Source: Xanthostigma xanthostigma
Lineage: Eukaryota > Arthropoda > Insecta > Raphidioptera > Raphidiidae
Direction: 5' to 3'
NCBI GenBank assembly: GCA_963575645.1
Contig: OY754468.1
Span: forward strand, 11,470,001-11,534,000
Length of the DNA stretch: 64,000 bases
Of this stretch, positions 46,765 through 60,137 are shown piece after piece. A model generated the notes under the pieces. That model saw only the letters and a program-made list of their open reading frames with translations, made no database searches and had not been told where the DNA came from. The translations under genes and the position numbers were made by a program. Within the stretch, counting starts at the first letter, position 1; each line of letters begins with the position of its first letter.

Positions 46765-47582
46765 GTGATGGCACATCTGTGGACAGTTTCAATCAGAAAA
46801 AAAATAAACAAACACGTCAAACGGTTGAGTAAGGGAGTTTGATTGATATTATTTGCAAAGAAAAAAAAATCTCTCGGGCAGTTAATTTGTAAACGCGAGT
46901 TATATGAAGAAGTAATATAATAGTAGAGAGCTCACGAACTTCGGAGTTATGATTTTCATTGTTAGGGTGGAGCGAGCGTCGTAACTGAAAGTAATAAACC
47001 ACTATACGCAATGTCGTTTATTTGGATTAGAAGCGAAAGGTCAGTCGGCACCGACACCGTAAAACACAGGTCACCAAACGCTATTTCTCTCTCTCTCTTC
47101 TCTCGGCTTTCGAGTTCTGCGTCGCAAAATAGACTCTCGCCTAGCTGAATCCATATATTTTATAGCTTCTATATTGCTAGTGACCGTAAAGTGGAAGCGT
47201 GGCGTATTAAGTGAGACAGCAAATGACCCCTGAACTTTTTCCGACTCACACAATCCACTAAAATAGGAAACGGGATGAATTGAGAATCAAACAGCGGTTC
47301 ACGATGGCATCAAATCCAAAAATGTTTGGTACAAGAGTTGATCTCTTTGACCCAAAGAACAATAATCCTAGATAAAAAATACAGGGTCGTATTTAAGAAA
47401 GTGTAGGTGACCTTTATATTTTGGAGACACCTCCACCAAAAGAAAAAAAATTTACATCACTGTTTTTCCCCCTTGATTCCCTGTAACTTTTGCCCGAAAC
47501 TTTTTTTTCGAAAACCCTTCCTCTAAGAAATAAAAGGGTGTTCGGTTTTTAAAAACCATACTGTATATAAAATTCTAGTGTC

Positions 47583-48142
47583 AAAATTTTGGCCGCGCTT
47601 ATCTCCGAGACCACTGAACCGACTTTAATGAAATTTTGTAAATGTGTCTTGCTTGGCCCAACTTACACTATAGGAGTTTTTAATTTTTTTTATTAAAAGA
47701 AACAGGGAGTGATGGAAAGAGATAGAATATATCCGTATATATAAAGTACCTATTCCTACATATATCGTTTCACGACGTTCGTCCGCGATAATCTCCGAAA
47801 CCAGTGAACCGATGTTAATGAAATTTTGTAAATGTGTCTTGCTTGGTCTAACTTACACTATAGGATAGTTTTTATTAAATATTTTGTACAAAATTACGGT
47901 GTTTTGTCAATAAAAATTGTTTTAGTAACATGCAGCGACGTCTGACAGAATTCGTTTAAAGCTATCAGTTCAGAAGCAAACAAAAACCGTTTTAGTAACA
48001 TGAAGCGACATCTAATAGAATTTTCTCAAAGCTATTAGTTCAGAAGCAAATCTGGTATAATTTACTCAAAGCTATTAGTTCAGACGCCGGGCCGTAAACG
48101 AAATACATTTTGCAGAATTATATCTATCGCACCCGGGTCGCT
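47583..48142 (+). mobile_element. Helitron-like element, family B
   Basis: Contains the CTTATCTCCGAGACCACTG stretch twice (second copy from about 47775) and three copies of the CAAAGCTATTAGTT unit. The end reads GCACCCGGGTCGCTAG|T, so the hairpin is shortened. Confidence 0.65.
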
Positions 48143-48756
48143 AGTCATCCTATAAAATGCACTTTAAAAAAATGAGCGTATTAACGAGTGGTCAGTGTAA
48201 TTTCGATGCTAATTTTAAAGCAGGTTTTAATAATACACACAGCACAGACATTAATTTATTCGTTATGCTCTAAATAATCCGTAAATATTGTGTCATTATT
48301 TGAAATAATAAACATTTTGCAAATAATAATAAAAATAGATAAACATTCCACTTGGACAAAGTCGCGGGTCACAGCCACTATAAAATAAAGTGTGCCCGTA
48401 ATACGCGCGCTAAAAACACGATGTGTTTGGCAACTTGTACACTTGAAAAGTACACGATGACGTTGCTTCGAGGGGAAGTTTGCGAGAGGCGGTTGTGTTA
48501 TGCTACCTTATATACGCTACGGAGAGAGAAAGAGCTATACACAGATACACGACGACAAGAACTCCAGAAGAAGGGTCGTAGATATTTCATATTTGTTCGA
48601 AAATCACAGCTTCCCGAGAGCTTTTTAGGTGGGTTCGTGAAAAAAGTTATATTATTGTTTCTGAATCGTATTAATTGTTTGAACTGCCTTGTTTTGTTCA
48701 AGCGTCGTCCGTTTTTTTTATCGAGAACTCAGTCGACGAGTTTCCTTGAGAGATGA

Positions 48757-48866
48757 TATTTTTACCATTCCAACCCCAAAACAAGTGAGGAACGGTACCA
48801 ATTTTGGTCAAAATTCACTTTTCAAAATTTTACATTTTTTCCATTTTACGGACCACCTAGTCGTGG
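48757..48866 (+). mobile_element. CCATTCC-family element, 5' fragment
   Basis: TTTACCATTCCAACCCC and about 90 bp after it match the left end of 39632-40245. Confidence 0.6.
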
Positions 48867-49110
48867 AACGATGACAAAAGCAATAAAAAAAATGTTAATT
48901 TATTGCAAAGAACTCGGTACTTATGTAAAAATACAAGTAAATAAATAAGATTTTCATAGAATAAATTCCGTTTCGTTTACTTTTGCACAGCGTGCTCTGC
49001 ATAGATTTACAAAACATATTATACGGGATGTTTACAGTGAAATTGCCACTGCAAAACACCCAAAACCAAAGATCTATTATCCTAATGTAGATAAGCCGAT
49101 ATACATACTC

Positions 49111-49490
49111 TGCAATGTGGTGTGGCACTAGACTCGCATTCGGGAGGTATCGGGTTCGAGACCCGACGGGGGCAGATATGGCTGGAACTTATTCCTGCTG
49201 CCTCTTGCCGAGAAACGGTAATTCCTGTACCGGCCATCTTGTTCACGGTTTTCCATGGTTTCCCTCAATAATTCCAGATAAATATCGAGATGGTTCCTTA
49301 TTCAAGGCCTGTCAAACTCCTAGGCTCAAAAATTGCCTACCTTATTCTAATTGCCTAAAATTGCTTCATTCGTCCATTGCTATTAATTAAGTGGAAGTTT
49401 AAAAATATAGAAAGTAACGGGAAGTGTGATAGATGGAAAATAGTAATGGAGCGAATGGCGTCCGTTATGAAATAAAGTCGAAAAACCGTA
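49111..49490 (+). mobile_element. tRNA-derived SINE, copy 3
   Basis: The first tRNA-like bases are diverged (ATGTGGTGTGGCACTAG) and the B box reads GGTTCGAGACC. The rest follows the family, but the ATT tail is nearly lost. Confidence 0.8.
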
Positions 49491-50274
49491 ATATTTCTTC
49501 AATGGAAGCGGTCGTTCCTCAGAGCTATAGGAATGTTGGAAGCAGCAAATCTTTCTCCAAACCATCTCCATTCTCGTTAACGCGGCTGTTCTGGCTCTAC
49601 AGTAGAAGTGTCATGTGTGTAGACAATGCGTCTCTGTGTTTAATGTTTCACTGAGTTAACCTATCCAATTGTTCCCTTAACACAAAAAAACGCAACTGAT
49701 AGATCGAGCGATGCGTTAATTTTGATATTGCACATACCGCTAAATTAGCGGTATGTGCTTTATTATCGCTTTGAGCGTCAGAGCTGACTTTCGTTCATAT
49801 AAGAAGTTATATCTAAGTTAATTTCACACGAAATCCATTCAAATTGAAGCTTTTTCAAAAGAGGAGATTCTGATCTATAAAACAGAACCATTTTTAAATC
49901 AATTCGAGTTCATAAATACTATTAAAATTGTAATTGAAAGTTACAAACAGCAGTTGTCGGTTGGTCTGTACGTATGTACGGATGTACGTATGTACGTACG
50001 TCACGACTCTACAGATCGCAATTTTGGTCGGATTGCCTTGGGTTATATTTTATTCACTTTGTTTACTATCAGACCAGAACCCTATTTAAATTCACATAAA
50101 TGTGTTCAGTAGTTTAATTTTTATAAACAGTTTTATTTTATTATTTTTGACAGCTAATAGTTAAAATAAAAAACCTTAAAAAAACAAAAAAATACCTATT
50201 ACTGTTATTGTAATGTAGTGTATTACGTAGAATAACTGCTCCACTTCTATACCATAATAACAACGCAAGCTGGG

Positions 50275-50352
50275 ATATCAGAATGGCCGAGTGGTTAAAC
50301 GCGTAGTCCAGTAATAGCAAGGTGCCGAGTTCGATTCCCGCTGACACCAAGT
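50275..50352 (+). pseudogene. tRNA-like relic (Leu/Ser type)
   Basis: TGGCCGAGTGGTTAAACGCG is a good A-box/D-arm of a class II tRNA and GAGTTCGATTCCC a good B box, followed by ACACCA and a T run. The T stem and acceptor do not pair cleanly in my folding, so this is more likely a decayed tRNA or SINE head than a working gene. Confidence 0.45.
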
Positions 50353-50880
50353 AATATTTTTTTTTTCTATTCCATTTTATTTTTATTTTTTTTTCTATTT
50401 TTTTAATTGTTTTTTTTTTTTAAATCTATTTTCTCAATTTTTTTTCATTATAATATGTACAGTGGAAAACTTGCGGGATGTGCACTTTTGGTTTTGCCAA
50501 CTATCGACTTTATTATTTTTCTAAAACTAAGTCGTTATCCGCTTATAGATCGACCCAGTATAATCTAATGGATAGTATGACAGTTTTACAAGTAACATTT
50601 CATGTAAATGGCATTTAAAATTTACGAACGACATAAAAACGGTAAATGTTAACCACGATAACGATCTGCTAGTGCACGCCAGAGTAACTATTACGTATAT
50701 ATAGATAAGCAGTTACTATTATTACAATAAGTACTGCCTAGATACTACTATTGAAGCTAGAAATCTGTGGCCAAAATACAAAACCGCTTAAGCACAATTT
50801 TTCATAAACATTATCCTATCCAAAACGTGCCAATTTCATAATTTTGAACGGTGTATGTTATTCGTCATGCATAGCCAAAT

Positions 50881-51264
50881 AATATAATAATAATAACAGA
50901 CGCCATTCGCACCATTACTATTTCCATCTATCACACTTCTCGTTATTTTCTACGTTTTTAAACTTCCACTTAATTAATAGCAATGAGCGAATTAAGGAAT
51001 TTTAGGATAAGGTAGGCAAATTTTCAGCATAGGAGCTAGACAGGTAATCGGCCATGGCTTTGAATAAAGAACCATCTCGATATTTATCTGGAGTTAATGA
51101 GGGAAACCATGAAAAACGTCAACAAGATGGCCGGTGCAGATATTTCCGTTTCTCAGCGAGAGGCAGCAGGAAAAAGTCCCAGCCATATCTGCCCCCGCCG
51201 GGATTCGAACCCGGTTCCTCCCGAATGCGAGTCTACTGCTCTCACCGCTACGCTACACCGCTCG
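50881..51264 (-). mobile_element. tRNA-derived SINE, copy 4
   Basis: Minus-strand copy with intact B box GGTTCGAATCC and head CCGAGCGGTGTAGCGTAGCG. The tail is AATAATAATA on the plus strand. Confidence 0.87.
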
Positions 51265-51559
51265 GTATACATAAATAAATAATGTAAACCAACTTTTTAG
51301 TTCTTCGTAATTGCAAACAAGAATTAAAGAAATATATATTTTTTTAAATGCTCAGCATAAACCGCCATATGTCGTAGAAAAGACGCTTCTTTTAGAAAGA
51401 GAGGTAGGTATATAAATTATGTTTCTTGTGATTCGCACAGATCAGAAGATCTAGTCAGCCAATCACAGACTAGGTAATTATCTACGTCATTACGAATTCT
51501 ATGTTTAAAGTTCTATCGAAAATAATGAGATTTTACCATAGAAGCTTCTAAAAAATTCT

Positions 51560-51715
51560 AAAAAACACTGTATCATAACCAAAAGAATTCTCAACTTTTT
51601 GAAGATAATTTTCATCTTTGAGTTTAGAAGTTACAAGCCTCTAACAGACGGACGGACAACGTTGCCACAACAATAGGGCTCCTTTTAGACTCTTTGGATA
51701 CGGAACTCCAAAAAA
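51560..51715 (+). mobile_element. ggaaccctaaa-family repeat, fragment
   Basis: GACGGACGGACAACG and GGATACGGAACTCCAAAAA are the worn 3' end of the family. Confidence 0.45.
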
Positions 51716-52423
51716 GAAATACGAGACGACCCCACTCAAAAGCTATTCTGAGGTCAAAACCGACGGCAAAAGCCACACTGCGAATATATCAAATTCCCGT
51801 CGAGAAGCAGTGCAGGAAACAATTCATAATAATTACAAACCGGTATATATTTTTGAAGTTGGCAACTTCGGAAACACTTTAATGATTTTCACGAGAAAAA
51901 AGTGTAAATGGGTGCGCCGCTTAATCTACTGTCACCGTACATAAAGCTTTGTGACTGAAATGCGCTAAATGTGTTTTCTTGTAAGACTATTGATTACCCC
52001 ATAACTACGAAAGGCACACACAAACACAGATACGCAGGGCCGGCTTTGAACACCGGTCGAAACGACACGGACACTTAATCAAAGGAACAATGGCCATATT
52101 CACCGAACACTATTAAAGATAGAAGTTACTAATCTTAGAACAAAACTTACTTTCAATTCACCAAGCAAATTATCAGGTAGAATAGTTAGTTAAAGAATAA
52201 ATATACACCGCGTTATACTTTTTTGTTGAATATTTGACGTTCAGCCAAAAATCCGACCTATGGCGTTAGTGTAAACGTCAAAAAAAAGTTTCACAAACTA
52301 ATGTTTTATCCTGACCCAATTTCACACCAAATTCACAAAAGGTTAATAAACAACACATAAATAAACTCACAATAGCAAACAGTAGATATAATACTCCGCG
52401 TTTATAGGTTAGGTATTATGATC

Positions 52424-52615
52424 TATGTGACGATCATTATTTTATCAGGTGAATAAATATTTATACTCTGGAAGTAAGACAGAATAGATTTATAGCCGCA
52501 ATAAACATAATTATGGTTGGTGAATTGAGTTATCGATATATATTCGGAGGAATAATTATCTGAAGAACAAATAAACCGAATAAATAACTACTTACGTTTA
52601 GTGAATATGACCATA
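52424..52615 (+). repeat. Interspersed repeat shared with 4002-4201
   Basis: The same 190-bp text, without the Harbinger MITE. Confidence 0.6.
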
Positions 52616-53052
52616 AGCAGAATAAAACTACATTTTTTTTGTTATAGTAATCACGCGCCTGCCATGCTATTATTTATCGCGTGATGCAGTATTTAACACA
52701 TTTAAAAATAGGTTAAATCATTGCTAAGCAATTTATTATTCACAGGTTATGATTTAGTTTTTAAATTTACAAAAAAAAAAAAGAAAAAACAAGCACATAG
52801 TTATTATAGATTTTATCGGATTTCATATTTCTTTGACGTTCTTTGACGACATGTTTATGGTAAACAAAGCAATCTACCCTATACACTTGATCTGTTTCTT
52901 GATAATAACTGGCGACACTTCGATTTGGTCTTTGACTCTGGGACCAGTGGCTTGCTTCATTTTCAAAATAACAATCCAGCCTTTTCTCCAATTTTCCGAC
53001 ACACATCACCGGGCGGCTTTGTCATCTTCGGAGCTCAAATGCGGTTTAGGAG

Positions 53053-53086
53053 CTCCGAAGACGACAAAAATAATAGTCGAAACGTC
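53053..53086 (+). ncRNA. Hammerhead-ribozyme-like motif
   Basis: CCGAAGACGAC, a loop, GTCGAAACGTC: this resembles the core (CUGANGA, stem II, GAAA, then GUC) that Penelope-like and other retroelements carry. Position 4 of the core is C rather than U, so cleavage is doubtful. Related motifs lie at 2892-2922 and 29168-29199 on the minus strand. Confidence 0.35.
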
Positions 53087-53643
53087 AGCATAATAAATAT
53101 TCAATTTTCACTATAGTATTGATTTTTTCTGATCCCATGCTACGAAGAATTTCTTCATCCAAACATTATAATCAACCAAGGATCACATTCATCTCTACGT
53201 TGAGATAAGTTTTCTTCATAATAGCAGGGCTAATGTAGGGTGGTGAAAAAATAGTGCCGACTCTGCGCGTAGCTTTCGGAACGACGAGAACAAAAATAGA
53301 TACTTGTGACTGCGACAAGCGCTGGCCTCGATTCGAAACATCCCAATATCGTCGCCATACGCACCTTATTATTGCAGGTTTGTACAAAACCTATACAGTG
53401 TATGGTATATATCCAATGGACACTGATAGAGCGAGGTCAGCTGGGGAATTGATCGATTCTTATCATTTGTGACCGGATTGTGGTGTATATAAATCCTTCA
53501 TTCTGAAGTCCTAGTGCTAGAAGTTCTACAGTATGTAATTTAGCATTTTGGAACAAAATAAACAGACCAGAATTGGCCACGACATCATTAAAAATTAATT
53601 GATTTATATTTTAAAGTTCTTATGGTAACTTTTAGAAACATTA

Positions 53644-54050
53644 ATATTAATAATGCGTTTAACGTCTCTCGACTTGATGTCAAAACAGACGCCATTCGCA
53701 CCATTACTATTTTCCATCAATCACACTTCCCGTAATTTTCTACATTTTTAAACTTCCACTTAATTAATATCAATGGACGAATGAAGGAATTTAAGGCAAT
53801 TAGGAAAAGGCAGGCATCTTTTGAGCATAGGAGTTGGGCAGGTAATCAGCCATGGCCTTGAATAAAAAGACCATCTCGCTATTTATCTGAAATAATTAAC
53901 CTCAACAAGATGGCTGGTACAGAAATTATCGTTTCTCGGCGAGAAGCAGTAGGAAAAAAATCCCAGCCACATCTGCCCACGCCGGGATTCGAACCCAGTA
54001 TCTCCCGATTGCGAATCTAGTGCTCTCACCACTACGCTACACCGCCAGGT
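53644..54050 (-). mobile_element. tRNA-derived SINE, copy 5, with target duplication
   Basis: Flanked by a perfect 16-bp repeat ACTTTTAGAAACATTA (53628-53643, 54051-54066). The tail is short and the head is intact. Confidence 0.9.
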
Positions 54051-54950
54051 ACTTTTAGAAACATTAGGTGTAGCTATTCATTCTTTTCTCATTCATTAAA
54101 TACTTTTTGAAGAATGAATGCTTCAGAAATAAGCCATTGCCACAATTCTTGATTTATTTATGGTGAAGATCAGAAGCCTGAAGTTTTGCTATTTTTTCTC
54201 TCTCGCACATAAAACCGTGTTTGTCATGGCGCAGCATTCTGATCCGTTCATTTTATCCCAATGCTACATGTCCAATGACCACCTTCTCTGTTTAGTCACT
54301 ATACTACAGTCAACAGACCTCTGACCTTATTAACGCTACCTGAGACACGTTAAGCTGTGAAATGAACGATTTTAACTAATAAAATCAGAGATATTGTGGA
54401 CTATATCACTTGGTCGACCCTGAATGCGTCACCAAAATACGGCTACGGCGCGATGTTTCGAGCGGATGTTTATTTTGTGCATTATACACATGCTCTACCC
54501 GAAATTATAATTTGGTTGAACACACGTGGCGTCTCACAGGGCATAGTATTGTGTCCCGATTAATCCTCGGCGTGCAATTACAGCAACGTTGCCTTAAAAT
54601 TATTTCAGTAATAACTAGCGGAGCATGTTTATTCTTTCCGTATGTCTGTTCAGGCAGCACGCAAAACAACTACAGTAGAACTATTTTCAACCTTGTAGGA
54701 ACTAATCGCAGTCATAGAGCAATCAGAAAAAAACCTTTGAGGTTTAATAATGTATTTTTCAATTGGTTGAGCTGCATGAGAGACACTTCAAGACACTTGA
54801 TACTAAAAACATGAATATGCGTGAGTAAAATCAATTGAAAACAGATGGTGTTGAAAATACCAGTCGACAACTCAAGTTGTCAGACAGATTCTAGATTGTA
54901 GACGTTCGGCTGGTGAAATCATCAGCGTCTCAACTTAGGTTGGCACTCTT

Positions 54951-55478
54951 AGCAGACTCCCTCGCTAAAGGAGGAACTAAAACTTTTATAGGCCCTGAAC
55001 CTTTCTGTGGCGATTCTAAGAGCCATGTCAAATTAGAGATTCGCAAATAAGAGGACGAAAAGAAGGCCTCTCGTTGGAAACCTTAGGACTGAGACAATCA
55101 AAGAGAGTTATCTTGCACAATACCAAAAGAACTAAAGAACTCCTTATGCTCAGCAACTGAGAATATTGACAGGACTCCTTACAGGCCACTGGCCTCTGAC
55201 ATACCATCTCTCAAAAATAAGTAAAGCCCAAGATGATAACTGTCGCTTCTGTAAAGAAGCAAAAGAAACTGCTGAACACATCCTATGTGAATGTGAAGCA
55301 GTGCTCTCCAAAAGGCTGCTATATCTTAACAGGATTTTTCCAAAGCCCGAGAACATATGGAGAGCAGCCCCCAGTAAGGTAATAAGGTTCATAAAAAGGA
55401 TTCTACCAGACTAGGAGATGTACAAAAGATCTTTTAGGTCGCAGTGTTTGTGAGATACCCCAAATAAATCTAATCTAA
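54951..55478 (+). pseudogene. 5'-truncated LINE, 3' end of ORF2
   Basis: A 528-bp insertion flanked by a perfect 15-bp repeat TAGGTTGGCACTCTT (54936-54950, 55479-55493). It starts in the RNase H region (ADSLAKGGT) and continues into the zinc-knuckle tail CRFCKEAKETAEHILCEC, ending FIKRILPD, with an in-frame stop and at least one frame change between. The 3' tail is AATAAATCTAATCTAAT. RNase H plus this knuckle points to the I/R1/LOA-type LINEs. The duplication shows the truncation happened at insertion. Confidence 0.85.
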
Positions 55479-56241
55479 TAGGTTGGCACTCTTCTTGATG
55501 GAAATAGGTTGCAAAATCATAATTCCGGCTTCATAGAGGTGTGGACCACGCAGTTGGTCAACCCTGTTTGAATTAACGAATCGAAAAACAGAACGACGTT
55601 CTGAATCAAGGACTTTAAAACTTAAAAAGTAATCGATGCTGACATCCAATCTATACTACACTACGAAAATAATTCCGTATCCTATGACACTGTTTTAATA
55701 CTTGCTACGCAACTATGTACACCCGTTACGTACCTACATATTTATTTATAAATTTTAACCAGCTGACAGAAAATATGTCAACACAGACAGTATACCTTAA
55801 ACTGAAAAATGACGGAGAGAAAAAAAATAAAATAAATGCAAAAGTAATAAATTTTTTTTGTGAGACTATCTCCTCCTAGACTACCGGATCGATTTCGACG
55901 ATCGAGATGTCGTCTGAAAGAGCAATAGGGTGTCAGAATTGCTATAAGTAAATTTTAAGGGTCGAAAATCGACATTCAAAAAATCTATTATCTATTAAAA
56001 TATGGATTTAAAAAAAATATTTTTACTTTACTTGCAATTGTAATTGTATCTGTATATTAAAACTTAGATGTGTTGGGTACAGTCTCTTACAAAAATGCAC
56101 GGAGAATATCTAACTGTTGGTAGTTACTATTACGCTATATACTTTTGTCTACGACTGTCGCGAGTGAACTACTTTAAAAAAAATATGTCATTATCAAATC
56201 ACATTTTCTGACAATACTTATTTGTGATTTTTTTATATATA

Positions 56242-56750
56242 CAGTGTAAACTCTATATAGCGAACTTGGACTGTGCACTTTGTGGCGTTATTGAGAGTTG
56301 TCGTTAAACGAAGAGGAGAAATAATCCATTAATATTTTTTTACTCATAATATATAAAACTGACCAACATCACTTATCTTTTCTCCCGCCTCTATTGTGCG
56401 TATTAATAAAACTTTTTTCGTCAATACACAAAGATTTTCTTTCACTCGCCATGTTCACAGTTTGTGGGCAACTAAGAATATGATAACTTATCGATAAGCA
56501 GCTGCGCTAAGCATATGAAAGATAATCCCAACAAACAAAACAACGAATTTCTTAGAATCTTCGGTACGCATGACGCCGACAACAAAGCAACAAAATAAGA
56601 AACGAGTACTGTTTATTGCTTAATGATGACGTATTGTTGTCGTTTAGAGTGTGTCGTTATTTAGAGTGTATCATTGTATGGATAACAAGGTAAACAAGTA
56701 ATTAAGGAGTTTGTCGTTATATCGAGTGACGTTAAAGGGAGTTTACACTG
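56242..56750. mobile_element. Tc1/mariner-pogo-type MITE, 509 bp
   Basis: Ends CAGTGTAAACTCTATATAG and, reversed, CAGTGTAAACTCCCTTTAAC, with TA on both sides. Inner copies of GTCGTTATTTAGAGTG-like text. No transposase frame. Confidence 0.78.
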
Positions 56751-57170
56751 TACATTTATAGTCGCTGCAAATTTAGATTCTACTCTATGATTATCTAACG
56801 TCATTCTCAACACAGCTTTTCTGACAATGCACTGTCTAACCGGTAGACATTCAGGTTTTAAATGTACCTTTATTAAAAACGTGCATTTTGTGAAAGTTTC
56901 GTTTCAAATGCCAAAGTATTATTTTTTTTTAAACGCGCGATTCAAATAAAACTTGCCGATTTGTTTCGGTCGAATCTTTTCTAAAGCAATACCGAATGCA
57001 ATAATACGGCGCACGGGTCATGAACCTTGCACAAATGATGCTCTCAACGCTGAGAAACACAAAAGTCGGCCGATCTCCGCCTGCACACAGAGCGGAATTG
57101 ACGAAATTAACTTTCGCCACACGTTCACGTCGCGTCCGCAATAAGCGATGCTGCCAAATTGCTTGTTTTC

Positions 57171-58169
57171 TTTACCATTCCAACCCACAAGTGGGGAATG
57201 GTACTAGTTTAGGTCAAGAATAACTTTTCCAATTTTTACAATATCTTTTTTTTTCGAGGTCCCCCGAATCAAAACAAACATATTTTTGAAAAAACTCTGT
57301 GCGTCTGTCTGAGAGTACGATACAGGTCAAACGGATGAATGGATTGAAACCAAATTTTGGGAGGATATTTGGTATGCACATGTACACAAGAAATCTATGC
57401 AAACCATTATTTAAAACATGCAAAATTTTAACAATTTACGACCTTTATGTTTACGAATCAGTTCTTTTCGTGAAAAAGCATCCACATATTTTTTTTGTCT
57501 AATGTCAGCAGTCATGATCACAACACTCGTAATAAGGATTACCATGTACTGTCTCTTACTCGCAACAATAAAAGTGTTTGTAATCATTTGGTAAAAATGT
57601 ACAATCACATTTATAAAACTTTCTTTAAATGCTTTTAAAATTAAAGTCAAAAGCCATCTATTAAACGTAAATAACTATTCACTTTTAGACTTTTGCATGC
57701 TTAAATTTTAAAATACTTATTAATAATGATGTGACATGTTTTTATCTTTGTAGTATGACGCATTCCATACCTATTTGGGTACCAACGAAAATAAAGTACT
57801 ATTATTATTATTATAATGGTGTTTTTATACAATAATGGTATACTTTTCACAACGACTTATTATTCTATTTATTTTTTCAAGAAAGTTTAGTTAAAAAAAT
57901 TTTTTTCTAAATTTTTTAGTTCCGGAAATATTTAAAAACAAAAAAAATCAGTTTTGTTGATCTGTCAGAAATAAACTAGTTAAGCATGCTTTGATTAATT
58001 TTTACATGACGTGGAACATATTATGTAGGTAACCATGGCAACGAATACCAAATATCATTAGCCATTACCCGCATCACCTCACGCGGTATCAGAAATTTTA
58101 TTTTCTATCATACTAGACATCAAATGTCAACATTTTAAAGTTGGAATGGTCCCGTCGCCCAATTGGCTG
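57171..58169 (+). mobile_element. CCATTCC-family element, invaded copy
   Basis: Both ends match 39632-40245. The middle (about 57400-57812) is foreign. Confidence 0.65.
57400..57812 (+). mobile_element. Probable retroposon inside the CCATTCC element
   Basis: About 410 bp that other family members lack. It ends AATAAAGTACTATTATTATT, a tail typical of insect LINEs and SINEs. The body is not recognised and no duplication was fixed. Confidence 0.45.
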
Positions 58170-60137
58170 AAATATTTTCGATTATTTCCGTTGCGTTTAT
58201 TTCACGACCATCAACTGTTCAGTTAATATAGGCCTAGTAGTTGGGATCGACCTACGTTTGATTTGAATTTGTGCCGTTACCAGATCTAGTTTCGATATCC
58301 GGCTTTTCGAAAGGAGAACTATGGTATATCTACATGAAAGTGTATTAATAGTAATCTGTAATGAAGAGAGACAGCACGGCTGACAGGGACGTATATTTTA
58401 AAGTTAAATGAATTAGCAAAAAGAGCGAATTTTCCTCGAGTTTAAGTAACACATTCTAGCTGTGACGTGTTTTGTATTTACAGCGCGCTTTATTACTGCG
58501 CTAAGCATGCGACTACATGAACTAAAAAATGTTTGATTACCGTTTATAATTAGTCTTTTCGGCTTTTTTATGATAAATGTTTGCACCTAATTAAACTTAG
58601 CTTGTATCCAAAAATTATGAATTGTGAATATGGAGATTGATGCGTTACAGTCCCAATCAAAAGTAAGTCGAATTATACATGGGAACTTTTCCATAATACA
58701 TTTTTACAAAAAGTTATAAGTTGATGATACCAATAAATTATTGTCATAAAGGCATAAATAAATAACTGCTTTTAATAATAATTAATTATTTCAGTATTTT
58801 ACTTAATGGACTAACTTTTTTTGTACAAAGTTAAGTTAGAAAAAATTAATTTATCTAAATATGTTTTTTACATATTTTTGCAGTAAATAATTAAAAAAGA
58901 AATTAGAGGTAACAAAAATTAAAATTAAAAGTTGAAAATTCAGTTAAAATTGTTAAAATTGTCAAGAATAAAAGTCCATAATCGAAAATTGCTAATGTTT
59001 AATAATTTTTTTTTTTTTATTAAAAGTCTCCTAATTAAATTGGAAAAAATATTAAAATATGCGTAAGACATACATAGTTAGTTTTTGGAACTGCAGACAT
59101 TATTTGGTTATTTGTAAAAAATTAAAATGAACAGTTTGCATGCTAGGTTCACATATTTTCCATAAGACTACTTACATGTAAAAATTTTTTTTAATTTTTA
59201 GCTTTATAAATCTCCTAATGATTTTGGATTTTTTACAGAAAATTTTGTCATAAAAAATCTATTAAAAAAAGTTTATTTCAGATTTTTTTCATTATCTTCG
59301 TAAAACGGCTCAACCTCCTTAATAGACATAAAATATTTTTTTTACTATTAGATTAAAAAAAAACACATTTTATCTCAAATGTGTGAAGATTCATACTAAC
59401 TGTAATAATTGTAGCGGTTTTATTTTTATCTGTCTAAACAAAACCTATACCTATTAAAAAAACTATTAAGAATGCATATTTAAAGAACTAGTAATCAAGC
59501 ATTATTTAAATTATAAGCGAAACCTTTACAAATTGCATGACATTTAAAACTAGTATAGTTTACAATATTATTCCGATGCAGCGTTGGCGACGGAGATCCC
59601 ATTTATCTTTTTATATCAAATTAGCGTGTCCATTTGTAAATGCAATTAAGGTTAATAATTCACTTGGCTAAATTGTTTCTATAAAATAGACATGAGCACT
59701 AGCCTATATTATGTACAGGGTGTCTTATTTTCGACGGGATCAATTATTGTACTTCCGTACGATTGTCTACGGATGGCGACTTCACAGCAGCTATACCAAA
59801 TGCACCCTTCACAGGTTTCCAGATCAGTCTGAATGCATTGAATATTAATATAGGTGACCGGTAATTGCTCGTATTCCTCTCGGGAGAAGAAAATATGACT
59901 AATTTAGAACCTTATCACTTGCGGGTCGGAAATGCGTCATTTTTTTATTATTATAATGACATTTCTGTGAAGAAATTTTATTTTATTTTTTTTATTTATT
60001 GTAAGTTTTAACACACAACATAAAATCTAACAGTAAATTTTGTGGTTTTTAGCTTTAGGAAGGTTGGTCAATTAGTAAGCTATCAGATCATGGAAAAATT
60101 CAGGCCAAAAAGTGAGAATATTTTTTTTTATTTTTAA

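Noticed and set aside
48352-48756. Open frame of 134 codons
   Set aside because: No recognisable domain, mixed composition, and its end overlaps an mbl-intron repeat region. A frame of this length occurs by chance in 64 kb.
50141-50350. Frame reading MVSAGIELGTLLLL
   Set aside because: Antisense translation of the tRNA-like relic.
51054-51278. Frame reading like PPPGFEPGSSRMRVYCSHRY
   Set aside because: This familiar peptide is the translation of a tRNA-derived SINE head, not a protein.
54410-54814. Open frame of 134 codons
   Set aside because: Low-complexity, cysteine-scattered translation with no known motif and no splice or promoter context.
59703-59760. TACAGGGTGTC as a MITE end
   Set aside because: No matching inverted partner was found within the next kilobase.
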